The notes under the pieces are model-generated. The model had not been told where the DNA came from. It ran no database searches and saw only the letters and a list, made by a program, of their open reading frames with translations. Of a stretch of DNA of 7,362 nucleotides, positions 1 to 5,929 are shown one piece after another. The translations under genes were made by a program, and so were the position numbers. The stretch lies in NCBI GenBank assembly GCA_011390535.1, contig JAABSF010000125.1:1-7362 (forward strand), given 5' to 3'. The stretch's first letter is position 1, and every line of letters begins with the position of its first letter. This stretch comes from Deltaproteobacteria bacterium. Lineage in GTDB: Bacteria; Myxococcota_A; Polyangia; HGW-17; SLPX01.

Positions 1-326
1 ACCCCTTGCAAGACAATCCGGTACCCGCCGCCCAGTCGTGATTCGAGACTCGATACCCTACCAAAAATACTAACGTTTTTTCCTCTTTTTGGCTCTTCAT
101 GTTTCCGGAAAAAGCGGCTCACTCTTTTTGTTTCAGCTTCTCCGGTAACGACACCCAAAAAAAACGATCCAAAAATAAGGAGGGCTAACAACCTTCGGGG
201 AAACATAAGAGCGGCTGCCACTCCTAGTGCGCCCAGCGCTCCGGAGAACAGGAGAGGCGCTTGTACGATCGAAGAGACAAAAAGCCCGGTCAAAAAAGCG
301 CCTGATATTCCTACTAGAACTGTCAT
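1..326 (-). CDS. comEC: ComEC/Rec2 family DNA-uptake channel, N-terminal fragment cut by the window edge
   Basis: The minus strand is open from an ATG at 324-326 to the left edge, giving 108 codons with no stop, so only the N-terminus is present. The fragment has three hydrophobic segments (about residues 2-21, 24-42 and 46-62). A charged loop follows (ETKRVSRFFRKHEEPKRGK), then the start of a beta-rich stretch with NVSIFGRV and GGGYRIVL. Short N-terminal membrane helices, a basic loop and a 'V.GRV.....GG.R.VL' opening of an OB-like domain are typical of the ComEC N-terminal region (DUF4131 type). ComEC proteins are inner-membrane channels that bring single-stranded transforming DNA into the cytoplasm. 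The competence and metallo-beta-lactamase-like domains would lie beyond the window. No clear Shine-Dalgarno site precedes the ATG. In-frame TTG codons lie just upstream (327-329 and 351-353), so the start is not certain. The gene is divergent from the next one. The family call rests on pattern resemblance only. Confidence 0.7.
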   Translation of the reverse strand, partial: MTVLVGISGAFLTGLFVSSIVQAPLLFSGALGALGVAAALMFPRRLLALLIFGSFFLGVVTGEAETKRVSRFFRKHEEPKRGKNVSIFGRVSSLESRLGGGYRIVLQG

Positions 327-583
327 CAATTCTGTTTTCGGACAAAAAAACAAATTGTTGCTCAGTTTTAATTGCTGCTAAGAAACAAAGCCCCTGCAAG
401 AGCCCTGACTATTTTCTTCTCGAAAACGGTATGATCATGTTATCGGACGTTATCGTTTATCGGTGGGACCTTTTTTTGAGAGAAAAAACTTACGGTGTAA
501 AGACCTTGCAAATGTGACATTCGTTCGTAAAATCATGAGAATTGTTTTTTTACTGTTCTTGGAAAAGAAAGGTTCTAAAATCC
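327..583. other. Divergent intergenic region between comEC and the cupredoxin-like gene
   Basis: This 257-bp, AT-rich stretch separates two divergently transcribed genes and should hold both promoters. A plausible rightward promoter is listed separately. Three copies of TTATCG occur at 440-445, 450-455 and 457-462, next to the palindrome ATGATCAT at 431-438; these could be a regulator site, but this is only a pattern. I found no convincing leftward promoter for comEC. Short open frames on the plus strand here show no signal peptide, domain or ribosome site and are not reported as genes. Confidence 0.6.
506..533 (+). promoter_or_regulatory. Candidate sigma70-type promoter for the rightward operon
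   Basis: TTGCAA at 506-511 (4 of 6 matches to TTGACA) and TAAAAT at 528-533 (5 of 6 matches to TATAAT) are separated by 16 bp. Transcription would begin near 540, leaving a leader of about 44 nt before the ATG at 584. A weaker alternative is TTGAGA at 476-481 with TAAAGA at 498-503. The call rests on consensus resemblance only. Confidence 0.35.
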
Positions 584-1429
584 ATGCGCCTCAAGGTTTT
601 CTTTACCTTCATCGTCGTGGCGTTAATCGTAGCAATTCCATGGAGGGTTGATGCTCGTCGGCGCAATTCCCGAGTGAGTGGAATTTTAAATGCCCCGAAA
701 AGCAAAGGTCAGTGCACAAACCCTGAAACTGCATATTGGTCTTTTGGTGTTCCCAACCTTCCACACCCACCATGTCGACCGATTTACTGGAGCTACATAA
801 TTACTCTTGATCATTGGAATGAAGGAGAGGCAAGAAAGCTCAGGGGTGACTCTCGAGAGAATCCCACCGTGACCATAAATGGTGTGGACTTCAACCCTAA
901 AATTATAGCAATCCCCAAAGAATCACAGTCTTACGAGGTGACTATTCGCAATACTGATAGGTTCAAACACGAAATATACTCACCTAAAGCTAAAAAACTC
1001 GGCACTGAAGTAATCGAAAGCAACGTATCGTCGACGATGAGGTTTGCTTTTTTACCATCACTCGCTAAAGGAGAAGTGTATTATGTTCCCCTCCGATGTA
1101 AGCTTTTCGACCATATGCGAGGAGGTGTAGCTTTTGTTCACTCAACGGCTTACGCAATAGTCGGGCCGCGAGGACGTTTTTCTATTTCCCGCGTACCTTA
1201 TGGGAAATATACACTTCGTGTATGGAAAAAAGACAAAAAGATTCACGAAAAAGAAATCACTGTCGGACGTCGCGGTGTCAGTTTAAAGCTGAATCTCATA
1301 GAAGAAAAAAAGAAAAAGACTGAAAACTCCGAAACGGTCAAGGAATCAACAAAAGAAAACAATAAAACCGACAAACGCACCTCCAGACGGCGTCGAAATA
1401 AGAGACGCCGCCGCAGAAGGTCGCGTTAA
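584..1429 (+). CDS. Secreted cupredoxin-like protein with carboxypeptidase-regulatory-like segment and arginine-rich tail
   Basis: This 281-residue protein probably acts in the periplasm. Residues 1-24 form a signal peptide (MRLKVFF, a hydrophobic core, then a cut after VDA). The ATG at 584 is chosen because the signal peptide starts there and AAAGG lies at 568-572. The frame also extends to a TTG at 542, which would put 14 polar residues before it. Residues about 95-185 resemble a plastocyanin-like fold: 'VDFNPKIIAIPKES', 'IRNTDRFKHEIYS' and 'YYVPLRCKLFDHMRGGVAFV'. His129, Cys172 and Met178 sit at expected copper-ligand places, but the usual His three residues after Cys is Phe175, with His177 nearby. 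Residues about 190-215 (GPRGRFSISRVPYGKYTLRVW) match the carboxypeptidase-regulatory-like strand pattern often joined to such domains. Cys44 and Cys64 could form a disulfide. The tail from about residue 238 is Lys/Glu/Thr-rich and ends with 12 Arg in 17 residues. It is probably cotranscribed with the next gene, 30 bp downstream. The fold is fairly clear; the function is unknown. Confidence 0.8.
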   Translation: MRLKVFFTFIVVALIVAIPWRVDARRRNSRVSGILNAPKSKGQCTNPETAYWSFGVPNLPHPPCRPIYWSYIITLDHWNEGEARKLRGDSRENPTVTINGVDFNPKIIAIPKESQSYEVTIRNTDRFKHEIYSPKAKKLGTEVIESNVSSTMRFAFLPSLAKGEVYYVPLRCKLFDHMRGGVAFVHSTAYAIVGPRGRFSISRVPYGKYTLRVWKKDKKIHEKEITVGRRGVSLKLNLIEEKKKKTENSETVKESTKENNKTDKRTSRRRRNKRRRRRRSR

Positions 1430-1459
1430 GTCTATCGTTCAACCAAGGAAGACTTTGAG

Positions 1460-3244
1460 ATGTTCTTTTCACGAATATGGTTTCTATTGGTCACCCTTCT
1501 CGCCGTCGTGCTTTCGGTGGCTTTTTTGCTTGCACCCCGCCCTGCGGAATATCGCCTGGACGAGTCTTTGGAAAAACAACTCGACACGGCCCAAGGATTG
1601 GTGGATTTACACATGCAAGTGCAAGCACGCAGGCGACTGGATGTTCTTTCTAACATTGGCAAAGAACCCAAGATCACCAACCCTCTGTTGGAGATTCAAT
1701 CTCCAGAGAAAAAAGACTCGGATACCAAAGAGTCGCTTCAAAAACTGAACAAAGCACTTAAAGAGGCCAACAAAAAAAGCGGCTTTAACGCCGACACCAT
1801 CGCCGTGACGGATCTTAAGGGACGAGTTCGAGCACGTCACGGCTCAGGAGACAAAACCGACGACAATCTGCGAAGCCTTCCAGAGGTAAAGCAGGCCTTG
1901 CGAGGGATCTGTCTGGAAAACACCGTTAAACGAAACGAAAAATTGTATTGGGTGTTTGCGTGTCCTGTGCGACAAGTCAAAAAGGGTGAAAAGATTAAAC
2001 AAACCGGAGTTATCCGCGCTGAGATGCCTATAGACAATGATTTTGTGCACTCGCTTGCGTCTTTCATAGGTGCTTCAAAAAGCTCCGAAGAAGAAGAAGG
2101 AGAAGAAAAGAAAGATCCTGATAATTCATTGGATATAGAGCTTTGTTTCTTTGCTGACAATCGTCCGGTGGCCTGGACAAAAAAAACCGAGATATGGCGA
2201 AAACATGGACCCATCCTACAAAAAAAACACAAGGAATTGCTGGAAGATAAATCTATTGGAAGAACACCTGCGGAGACAATAGATGTAGACGGCAAAAGGT
2301 TCTTGATAGTGCTCGGACGCTTACCAGGCTCAGCATCGGGATCGGGTAACTTCTGGGCCATTTTGTGGAAATTTCCATCCAAGCTTGGGCCGTTTGCATT
2401 TCTTTCCGGGCAAACCCCAAGATCGCATCTGTTAAAAGAGTTCCCTTATGTGTGGGTTATTTTGGGGAGCGCATTGGCTCTACTTCTAGGAATGTTTTTG
2501 TTGATTTGGGAAGGGGATCTTCCCACAGGCCGCCTACTTAAACAAGCACGCGCACTCGCCTCAGGAGAACAAGAAAAGATCGCAGATACAAAATTTAGAG
2601 GAAAATACAGTCTCATCGCTATAGCCATAAATGAAGCACTTGAAAAAGCCGCAGAACGCAGCTCGGGAAAACCGGCTCTTCACGACAAAGATTTAAATGA
2701 AGTGCTAGGAGAGCTGGAACCGCGAATAGCGGAAGATGACTACGCCCCCCCACCTCTCGCTAAAGAAGAGAAGCCTTCGGGGCCAAAAGAGCCCTCCCCG
2801 CTAGGTTCGGTTTTACCCCCTGAACCGAAAGGCACCAATAAAACTGCGGGCCCCCCGAAACCTCCTCCAGCGCCTGAGACGAGTCCACCGCCTTTTGGAG
2901 GACAAAAAGGCATCCGACCTGCTACGATTGGGGAGCAACAGGTCTCTTCAACAAAAGCTTTTGGGGGAGAATCATCGGTAGGAAGCCAAGAAAGTGGACC
3001 CCCCGTGCCTGACGGAGTATCCCCCGATGTCGAAGCACACTTTAAAGAAGTCTTCAACGCCTTTATATCAACAAAGCAAGAGTGCGGCGAAAATGTTGCA
3101 TCACTTACTTACGAGACATTTCGTAAACAACTCATCAACAGCCGGAAACAAATAATGAACTCTCAGTCTTCCAAGGAAGTAAAATTCGAAGTCTACAAAA
3201 AGGAAGGCAAGGCCGCATTGAAAGCTCACCCGGTTAAAAGCTAA
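1460..3244 (+). CDS. Membrane sensor-like protein: Cache-like periplasmic domain, HAMP-like segment, MXAN_5187-type C-terminal domain
   Basis: This 594-residue protein starts at an ATG preceded by AAGGAAG at 1445-1451 with 8 nt spacing. A membrane helix spans residues 5-24 and a periplasmic region about 25-329. In it, 'ADTIAVTDLKGRVRARHG', 'LPEVKQALRG', 'LYWVFACPV' and 'GVIRAEMPIDNDF' read like a Cache-type sensor, and 'DGKRFLIVLGRLPG' suggests a second half. An acidic insert (SSEEEEGEEKKDPD) lies near 208-221. The second helix is about 330-349. A HAMP-like stretch (353-402: LPTGRLLKQARALASGE, then IAIAINEALE) follows, then a Pro/Gly-rich linker (430-518). The final domain (520-594), ending in FEVYKKEGKAALKAHPVK, resembles the C-terminal domain named after Myxococcus xanthus MXAN_5187 (from memory). 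No kinase, chemotaxis signalling, GGDEF or other familiar output domain is visible, so the signalling output is unknown. The gene follows the cupredoxin-like gene by 30 bp and is convergent with the PBP1A gene. Confidence 0.8.
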   Translation: MFFSRIWFLLVTLLAVVLSVAFLLAPRPAEYRLDESLEKQLDTAQGLVDLHMQVQARRRLDVLSNIGKEPKITNPLLEIQSPEKKDSDTKESLQKLNKALKEANKKSGFNADTIAVTDLKGRVRARHGSGDKTDDNLRSLPEVKQALRGICLENTVKRNEKLYWVFACPVRQVKKGEKIKQTGVIRAEMPIDNDFVHSLASFIGASKSSEEEEGEEKKDPDNSLDIELCFFADNRPVAWTKKTEIWRKHGPILQKKHKELLEDKSIGRTPAETIDVDGKRFLIVLGRLPGSASGSGNFWAILWKFPSKLGPFAFLSGQTPRSHLLKEFPYVWVILGSALALLLGMFLLIWEGDLPTGRLLKQARALASGEQEKIADTKFRGKYSLIAIAINEALEKAAERSSGKPALHDKDLNEVLGELEPRIAEDDYAPPPLAKEEKPSGPKEPSPLGSVLPPEPKGTNKTAGPPKPPPAPETSPPPFGGQKGIRPATIGEQQVSSTKAFGGESSVGSQESGPPVPDGVSPDVEAHFKEVFNAFISTKQECGENVASLTYETFRKQLINSRKQIMNSQSSKEVKFEVYKKEGKAALKAHPVKS

Positions 3245-3255
3245 ACATGCTCACA

Positions 3256-3323
3256 TTAACCGCCGATCCATCCCGCCATGCTGCTGGGTTAACCGCCGAT
3301 CCATCCCGCCATGCTGGGTTAAC
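3256..3323. repeat. Short tandem repeat, two 30-33 bp units plus a partial third
   Basis: Unit 1 (3256-3288) and unit 2 (3289-3318) both begin TTAACCGCCGATCCATCCCG and continue CCATGCTG to a GGG end. They differ only by an extra CTG triplet in unit 1. A third unit begins with TTAAC at 3319-3323 and then diverges into the GC-rich block. The repeat starts 11 bp after the stop codon of the sensor gene. It lies in noncoding sequence and is probably part of a larger intergenic element. Confidence 0.85.
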
Positions 3324-3382
3324 TACGCTGCGCCGGCTGCTCGCTCGTGCTTTGCCCGGCGAGCGCCTCGCCGGCCCTGCCG
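3324..3382. repeat. GC-rich palindromic intergenic block
   Basis: Positions 3321-3380 contain 45 G or C out of 60, clearly above the flanking genes. A perfect 8-bp stem pairs CCGGCGAG (3356-3363) with CTCGCCGG (3367-3374) across a CGC loop. A competing larger structure pairs GCCGGC (3332-3337) with GCCGGC (3370-3375) and GCTCGC (3339-3344) with GCGAGC (3359-3364). No T-run follows on either strand, so it is not a standard intrinsic terminator. It could still block or fold transcripts from the two convergent genes. Its composition suggests an inserted repetitive extragenic element. Confidence 0.7.
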
Positions 3383-3386
3383 AACA

Positions 3387-3419
3387 CATGTTTGTCCGGA
3401 TCTGAATGAGATCCTGTTT
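3387..3419 (+). repeat. 33-bp hairpin repeat, copy 1
   Basis: The unit begins CATGTTTGTCCGGATCT and ends GAGATCCTGTTT. It matches copy 2 at 5871-5903 in the same orientation at 31 of 33 positions. The inner part folds as GGATCT / AGATCC around GAATG, a 6-bp stem. It lies between the GC-rich block and the end of the PBP1A gene. The trailing GTTT is too short for a confident terminator. Confidence 0.85.
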
Positions 3420-3468
3420 GAGAGCCTTATCCCAGCCCATTTATAAACAACAATTCACACCTTTAAAA

Positions 3469-5835
3469 TCACTGATTCAGGATATCTTGTAATAAAACCT
3501 CTGAAGGAGCCACATCTTCTCCTGTCGGAGCATACTCTGTCGGTCCGGTTCCTTCTACAAAAACCTCCGACAAGGTGTTTTTCATCTCTGGAGGAGCCAA
3601 GAGCCCTGTTTTCGGATCTATTCTTTTTACCACTACGCCGGGAGGTTGCGAAAACTCTTCCACAGGTTTTCCTTTCAACGCTTCTTTCATGAAACCCAGC
3701 CAAATAGGCAAAGCCGTCTTCCCGCCGGATTCACGTCTTCCAAGAGACTCCTTGAAATCATCGAACCCAACCCAAACACCTGTCACAAGCTGAGGGGTGA
3801 ATCCTACAAACCAGGCATCTCTGCTCTTGTTTGTGGTGCCGGTTTTACCGGCAGCCGGTCTTTTTAGGCCGGCGGCCTTCCTGCCGGTTCCTTCATTAAT
3901 TACCGACGTCAACATGTTTGTAACGACATAGGCTACATTTGCATCCAAAACCTGTTTTTCTTCTCTGTCATTCGAGAACAAACGATTCCCAATTCTGATA
4001 ATAAACCCTGGATCTTCATACTTCCCTCCAGCTGCAAGGGTCGCCATTGCGTTCGTCAACTCCAACACTGTCACTCCGGAAGAGCCCAGAGCAAGGGAGA
4101 GGTCCCTGGTGAGCTTAGATTTGATCCCCATTTTTAAAGCCATATCATGTACAGCCTTCACACCCACGTCTGATAATAACTTGATTGCTATAGTGTTGAG
4201 GGATTTCGCAAGAGCCGTTCTCAATCTTACAGGACCAAGAAATTCTCGTCGCCCGGCGTTTTTGGGTTTCCACAAGCGAAAAACTTCTGGAGCATCGGGC
4301 AAAACACTGGCTGGTGTAAATTTTTTTGATGCGATGGCCGTAGCATAGACAACCGGCTTAAAAGCCGAGCCCGGCTGTCTTCTGGCATATAAAGCTCTAT
4401 TATACTCTCCAATTTTGAAATTGCGTCCTCCCACCATTGCCCTTACAAGCCTGGTTCTAGGATCTATGGCAACCAACGCAGCCTGAGGACCCTCCCAACG
4501 AGCAATAAACTCTCCATTTTTTTTCTTCTCAAGCAAAGCTACTGTAAGCACTTGGCCCTTTCGTAGATGATTAATACGCCCCCTTTTTTTTGTCGTGCTC
4601 ATAAACCCCCCCACTGGAAGAAGCTTAGCTTTCAGCCCTTCGCCCAAAGTCAAGATAGCCCCACCTTCTTTCAAAGGTTTTTCCACCAATGCGCGTACAG
4701 TATCGCCTTTTTTTACGGGTCCTTTGCGTATTTTATTCCAATACTTGTAAATCCGGGGCCATCGTTTTTCCGGATATAATTTCTGACTTGTAATCCATCT
4801 CCTCTCCAAACGACGCAAGCCTTCCCGCACAGCACTCACAGCTATTTCCTGCGCTTTAATATCACAGCCCGTAACCACATCCAGACCCAACCGATAGAGC
4901 GCTTTTTTGCCAAACCTCCTTATTAGATCTCTTTTCACCTCGCCGAATATCTCAGGACATTTCCCTATATGCTGATACCTGGCAGCATTTAAGGATAGAG
5001 GTTTGTTAGATAATTTTTCCGCGACCTCCTTTTGGATGTATTTCAACTCCACCATTCGCCCTAAAACATATTTCTGTCTTTTTTTCGCCGCTTTCGGATG
5101 TCTAATCGGCGATAACAAGGCAGGGCTTTGAGGCAACCCCGCCAGAAGGGCGGACTCTTCAACTGACAACTCAGAGACATCTTTATCAAAATAATAGCGT
5201 GCCGCCTCTTGTACTCCATATCTACCGTGGCCGTAATAAATTTGATTTAGATATATCCCCAAAATCTCTTTTTTTGTCAGCGTTTGTTCAAGACGACGAG
5301 CAAGGATAAGCTCCTGGACTTTTCGCTTCATCGTTCGTTCGGGAGAAAGAAACAAAGTCTTTACTACCTGTTGAGTAATTGTAGACCCTCCTTGAACATA
5401 CCTTCCCGCCCTTAAGTTAGCCAAAAAAGCTCTCAACATACCAAGCTTGTCCAACCCTTTGTGTTCAAAAAACCTGGAATCTTCAGCAGCAACTGTTGCA
5501 TTTATGAGATGTTCAGGAAGCTTGTCCAATCCTACAAGGGTGCGCCTCTCTTTGTAGATCTCCCCGATTATGTGTCCATCTTGGGAAAACACCCTTGTAA
5601 CCTGAAGTGGATTATAGTCCTTCACCCCTTTAATCTTGGGCAAATCCGGATCGCTGCCATGAATCAAAAAAAGCCCAAGAAGCCACCCACCACCGGCCAA
5701 AAAACCGACAGCGATGACAACGCCGACTATTTTTGTCACCATTGCTATCAAGCGCCATCTTCGCGCTTTTGGGCTCAGCTTGCTCTTTTTCCATCGACTT
5801 TCGGCCTCTATATTTCTGCCTGCCCGACTTTTCAC
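3469..5835 (-). CDS. mrcA: Penicillin-binding protein 1A, bifunctional peptidoglycan glycosyltransferase/transpeptidase
   Basis: This 788-residue class A PBP polymerises lipid II into glycan strands and crosslinks the peptides at the periplasmic face of the inner membrane. The start is a GTG (5833-5835) with a strong GAGGAGGG ribosome site. A basic cytoplasmic end is followed by a membrane anchor (about 30-58). The GT51 domain (about 80-265) shows VAAEDSRFFEHKG with catalytic Glu118, GGSTITQQVVKTLFL, RKVQE with Glu175, and ILGIYLNQIYYGHGRYG. An OB-like insert (about 375-450) precedes the transpeptidase, which has all three penicillin-binding motifs: SAFK (Ser490 nucleophile, Lys493), SLN (545-547) and KTGTT (664-668), followed by DAWFVGFTP. 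The length is usual for PBP1A. Cys293 and Cys324 are both periplasmic and could pair. The short C-terminal tail after about residue 730 looks complete. A barrel-protein gene lies 94 bp upstream in the same direction, so cotranscription is possible. The symbol follows the E. coli family name. Confidence 0.97.
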   Translation of the reverse strand: MKSRAGRNIEAESRWKKSKLSPKARRWRLIAMVTKIVGVVIAVGFLAGGGWLLGLFLIHGSDPDLPKIKGVKDYNPLQVTRVFSQDGHIIGEIYKERRTLVGLDKLPEHLINATVAAEDSRFFEHKGLDKLGMLRAFLANLRAGRYVQGGSTITQQVVKTLFLSPERTMKRKVQELILARRLEQTLTKKEILGIYLNQIYYGHGRYGVQEAARYYFDKDVSELSVEESALLAGLPQSPALLSPIRHPKAAKKRQKYVLGRMVELKYIQKEVAEKLSNKPLSLNAARYQHIGKCPEIFGEVKRDLIRRFGKKALYRLGLDVVTGCDIKAQEIAVSAVREGLRRLERRWITSQKLYPEKRWPRIYKYWNKIRKGPVKKGDTVRALVEKPLKEGGAILTLGEGLKAKLLPVGGFMSTTKKRGRINHLRKGQVLTVALLEKKKNGEFIARWEGPQAALVAIDPRTRLVRAMVGGRNFKIGEYNRALYARRQPGSAFKPVVYATAIASKKFTPASVLPDAPEVFRLWKPKNAGRREFLGPVRLRTALAKSLNTIAIKLLSDVGVKAVHDMALKMGIKSKLTRDLSLALGSSGVTVLELTNAMATLAAGGKYEDPGFIIRIGNRLFSNDREEKQVLDANVAYVVTNMLTSVINEGTGRKAAGLKRPAAGKTGTTNKSRDAWFVGFTPQLVTGVWVGFDDFKESLGRRESGGKTALPIWLGFMKEALKGKPVEEFSQPPGVVVKRIDPKTGLLAPPEMKNTLSEVFVEGTGPTEYAPTGEDVAPSEVLLQDILNQ

Positions 5836-5839
5836 TTAA

Positions 5840-5847
5840 CCCTCCTC
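5840..5847 (-). promoter_or_regulatory. Strong ribosome binding site deciding the GTG start of PBP1A
   Basis: Read on the minus strand the site is GAGGAGGG, followed by TTAA and the GTG start codon. It is a near-ideal Shine-Dalgarno sequence. It supports the GTG at 5833-5835 over the first internal Met (residue 32), which would cut into the membrane anchor. Confidence 0.85.
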
Positions 5848-5870
5848 ATCACCGAGGTTAGTCTCCAGAG

Positions 5871-5903
5871 CATGTTTGTCCGGATCTCAAAGAGATCCTG
5901 TTT
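5871..5903 (+). repeat. 33-bp hairpin repeat, copy 2
   Basis: This is the same unit and orientation as 3387-3419, with two substitutions, both between the stem halves. Here the hairpin is better: GGATCTC / GAGATCC around AAA, a 7-bp stem. It lies in the 94-bp gap between the barrel-protein gene and the PBP1A start, so it would be in the PBP1A leader if the two genes are cotranscribed. Confidence 0.85.
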
Positions 5904-5929
5904 AGATAGTTCATCTCCACTTACCTTCA

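Noticed and set aside
133..399. Minus-strand open frame of 88 codons
   Set aside because: It overlaps the comEC fragment in another frame and has a Ser/Arg-rich sequence without the membrane segments and OB-like pattern seen in the chosen frame.
542..583. TTG start extending the cupredoxin-like protein by 14 residues
   Set aside because: It would place polar residues before a well-formed signal peptide. The ATG at 584 has a usable ribosome site and fits the candidate promoter.
227..651. Plus-strand open frames at 227-517 and 463-651
   Set aside because: They overlap comEC or the cupredoxin-like start, show no recognisable composition or domain, and conflict with better-supported genes.
1837..2382. 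Minus-strand open frame of 181 codons
   Set aside because: It is antisense to the sensor gene, has shadow-like Ser/Phe-rich composition and no ribosome site or domain.
3387..3419. Intrinsic terminator for the sensor operon
   Set aside because: The stem is short and is followed only by GTTT. The other copy sits between two leftward genes in the same orientation, where a rightward terminator makes little sense.
3234..3440. Minus-strand open frame of 68 codons with repeated AWRDGSAVN peptide
   Set aside because: It is made entirely of the tandem repeat, the GC-rich palindrome and the 33-bp repeat, and it has no domain or ribosome site. It is better explained as noncoding repeat DNA.
3387..5903. 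Composite transposon carrying PBP1A between the two repeats
   Set aside because: The repeats are only 33 bp, in direct orientation, with no transposase or visible target-site duplication, and PBP1A is a core gene with unremarkable composition.
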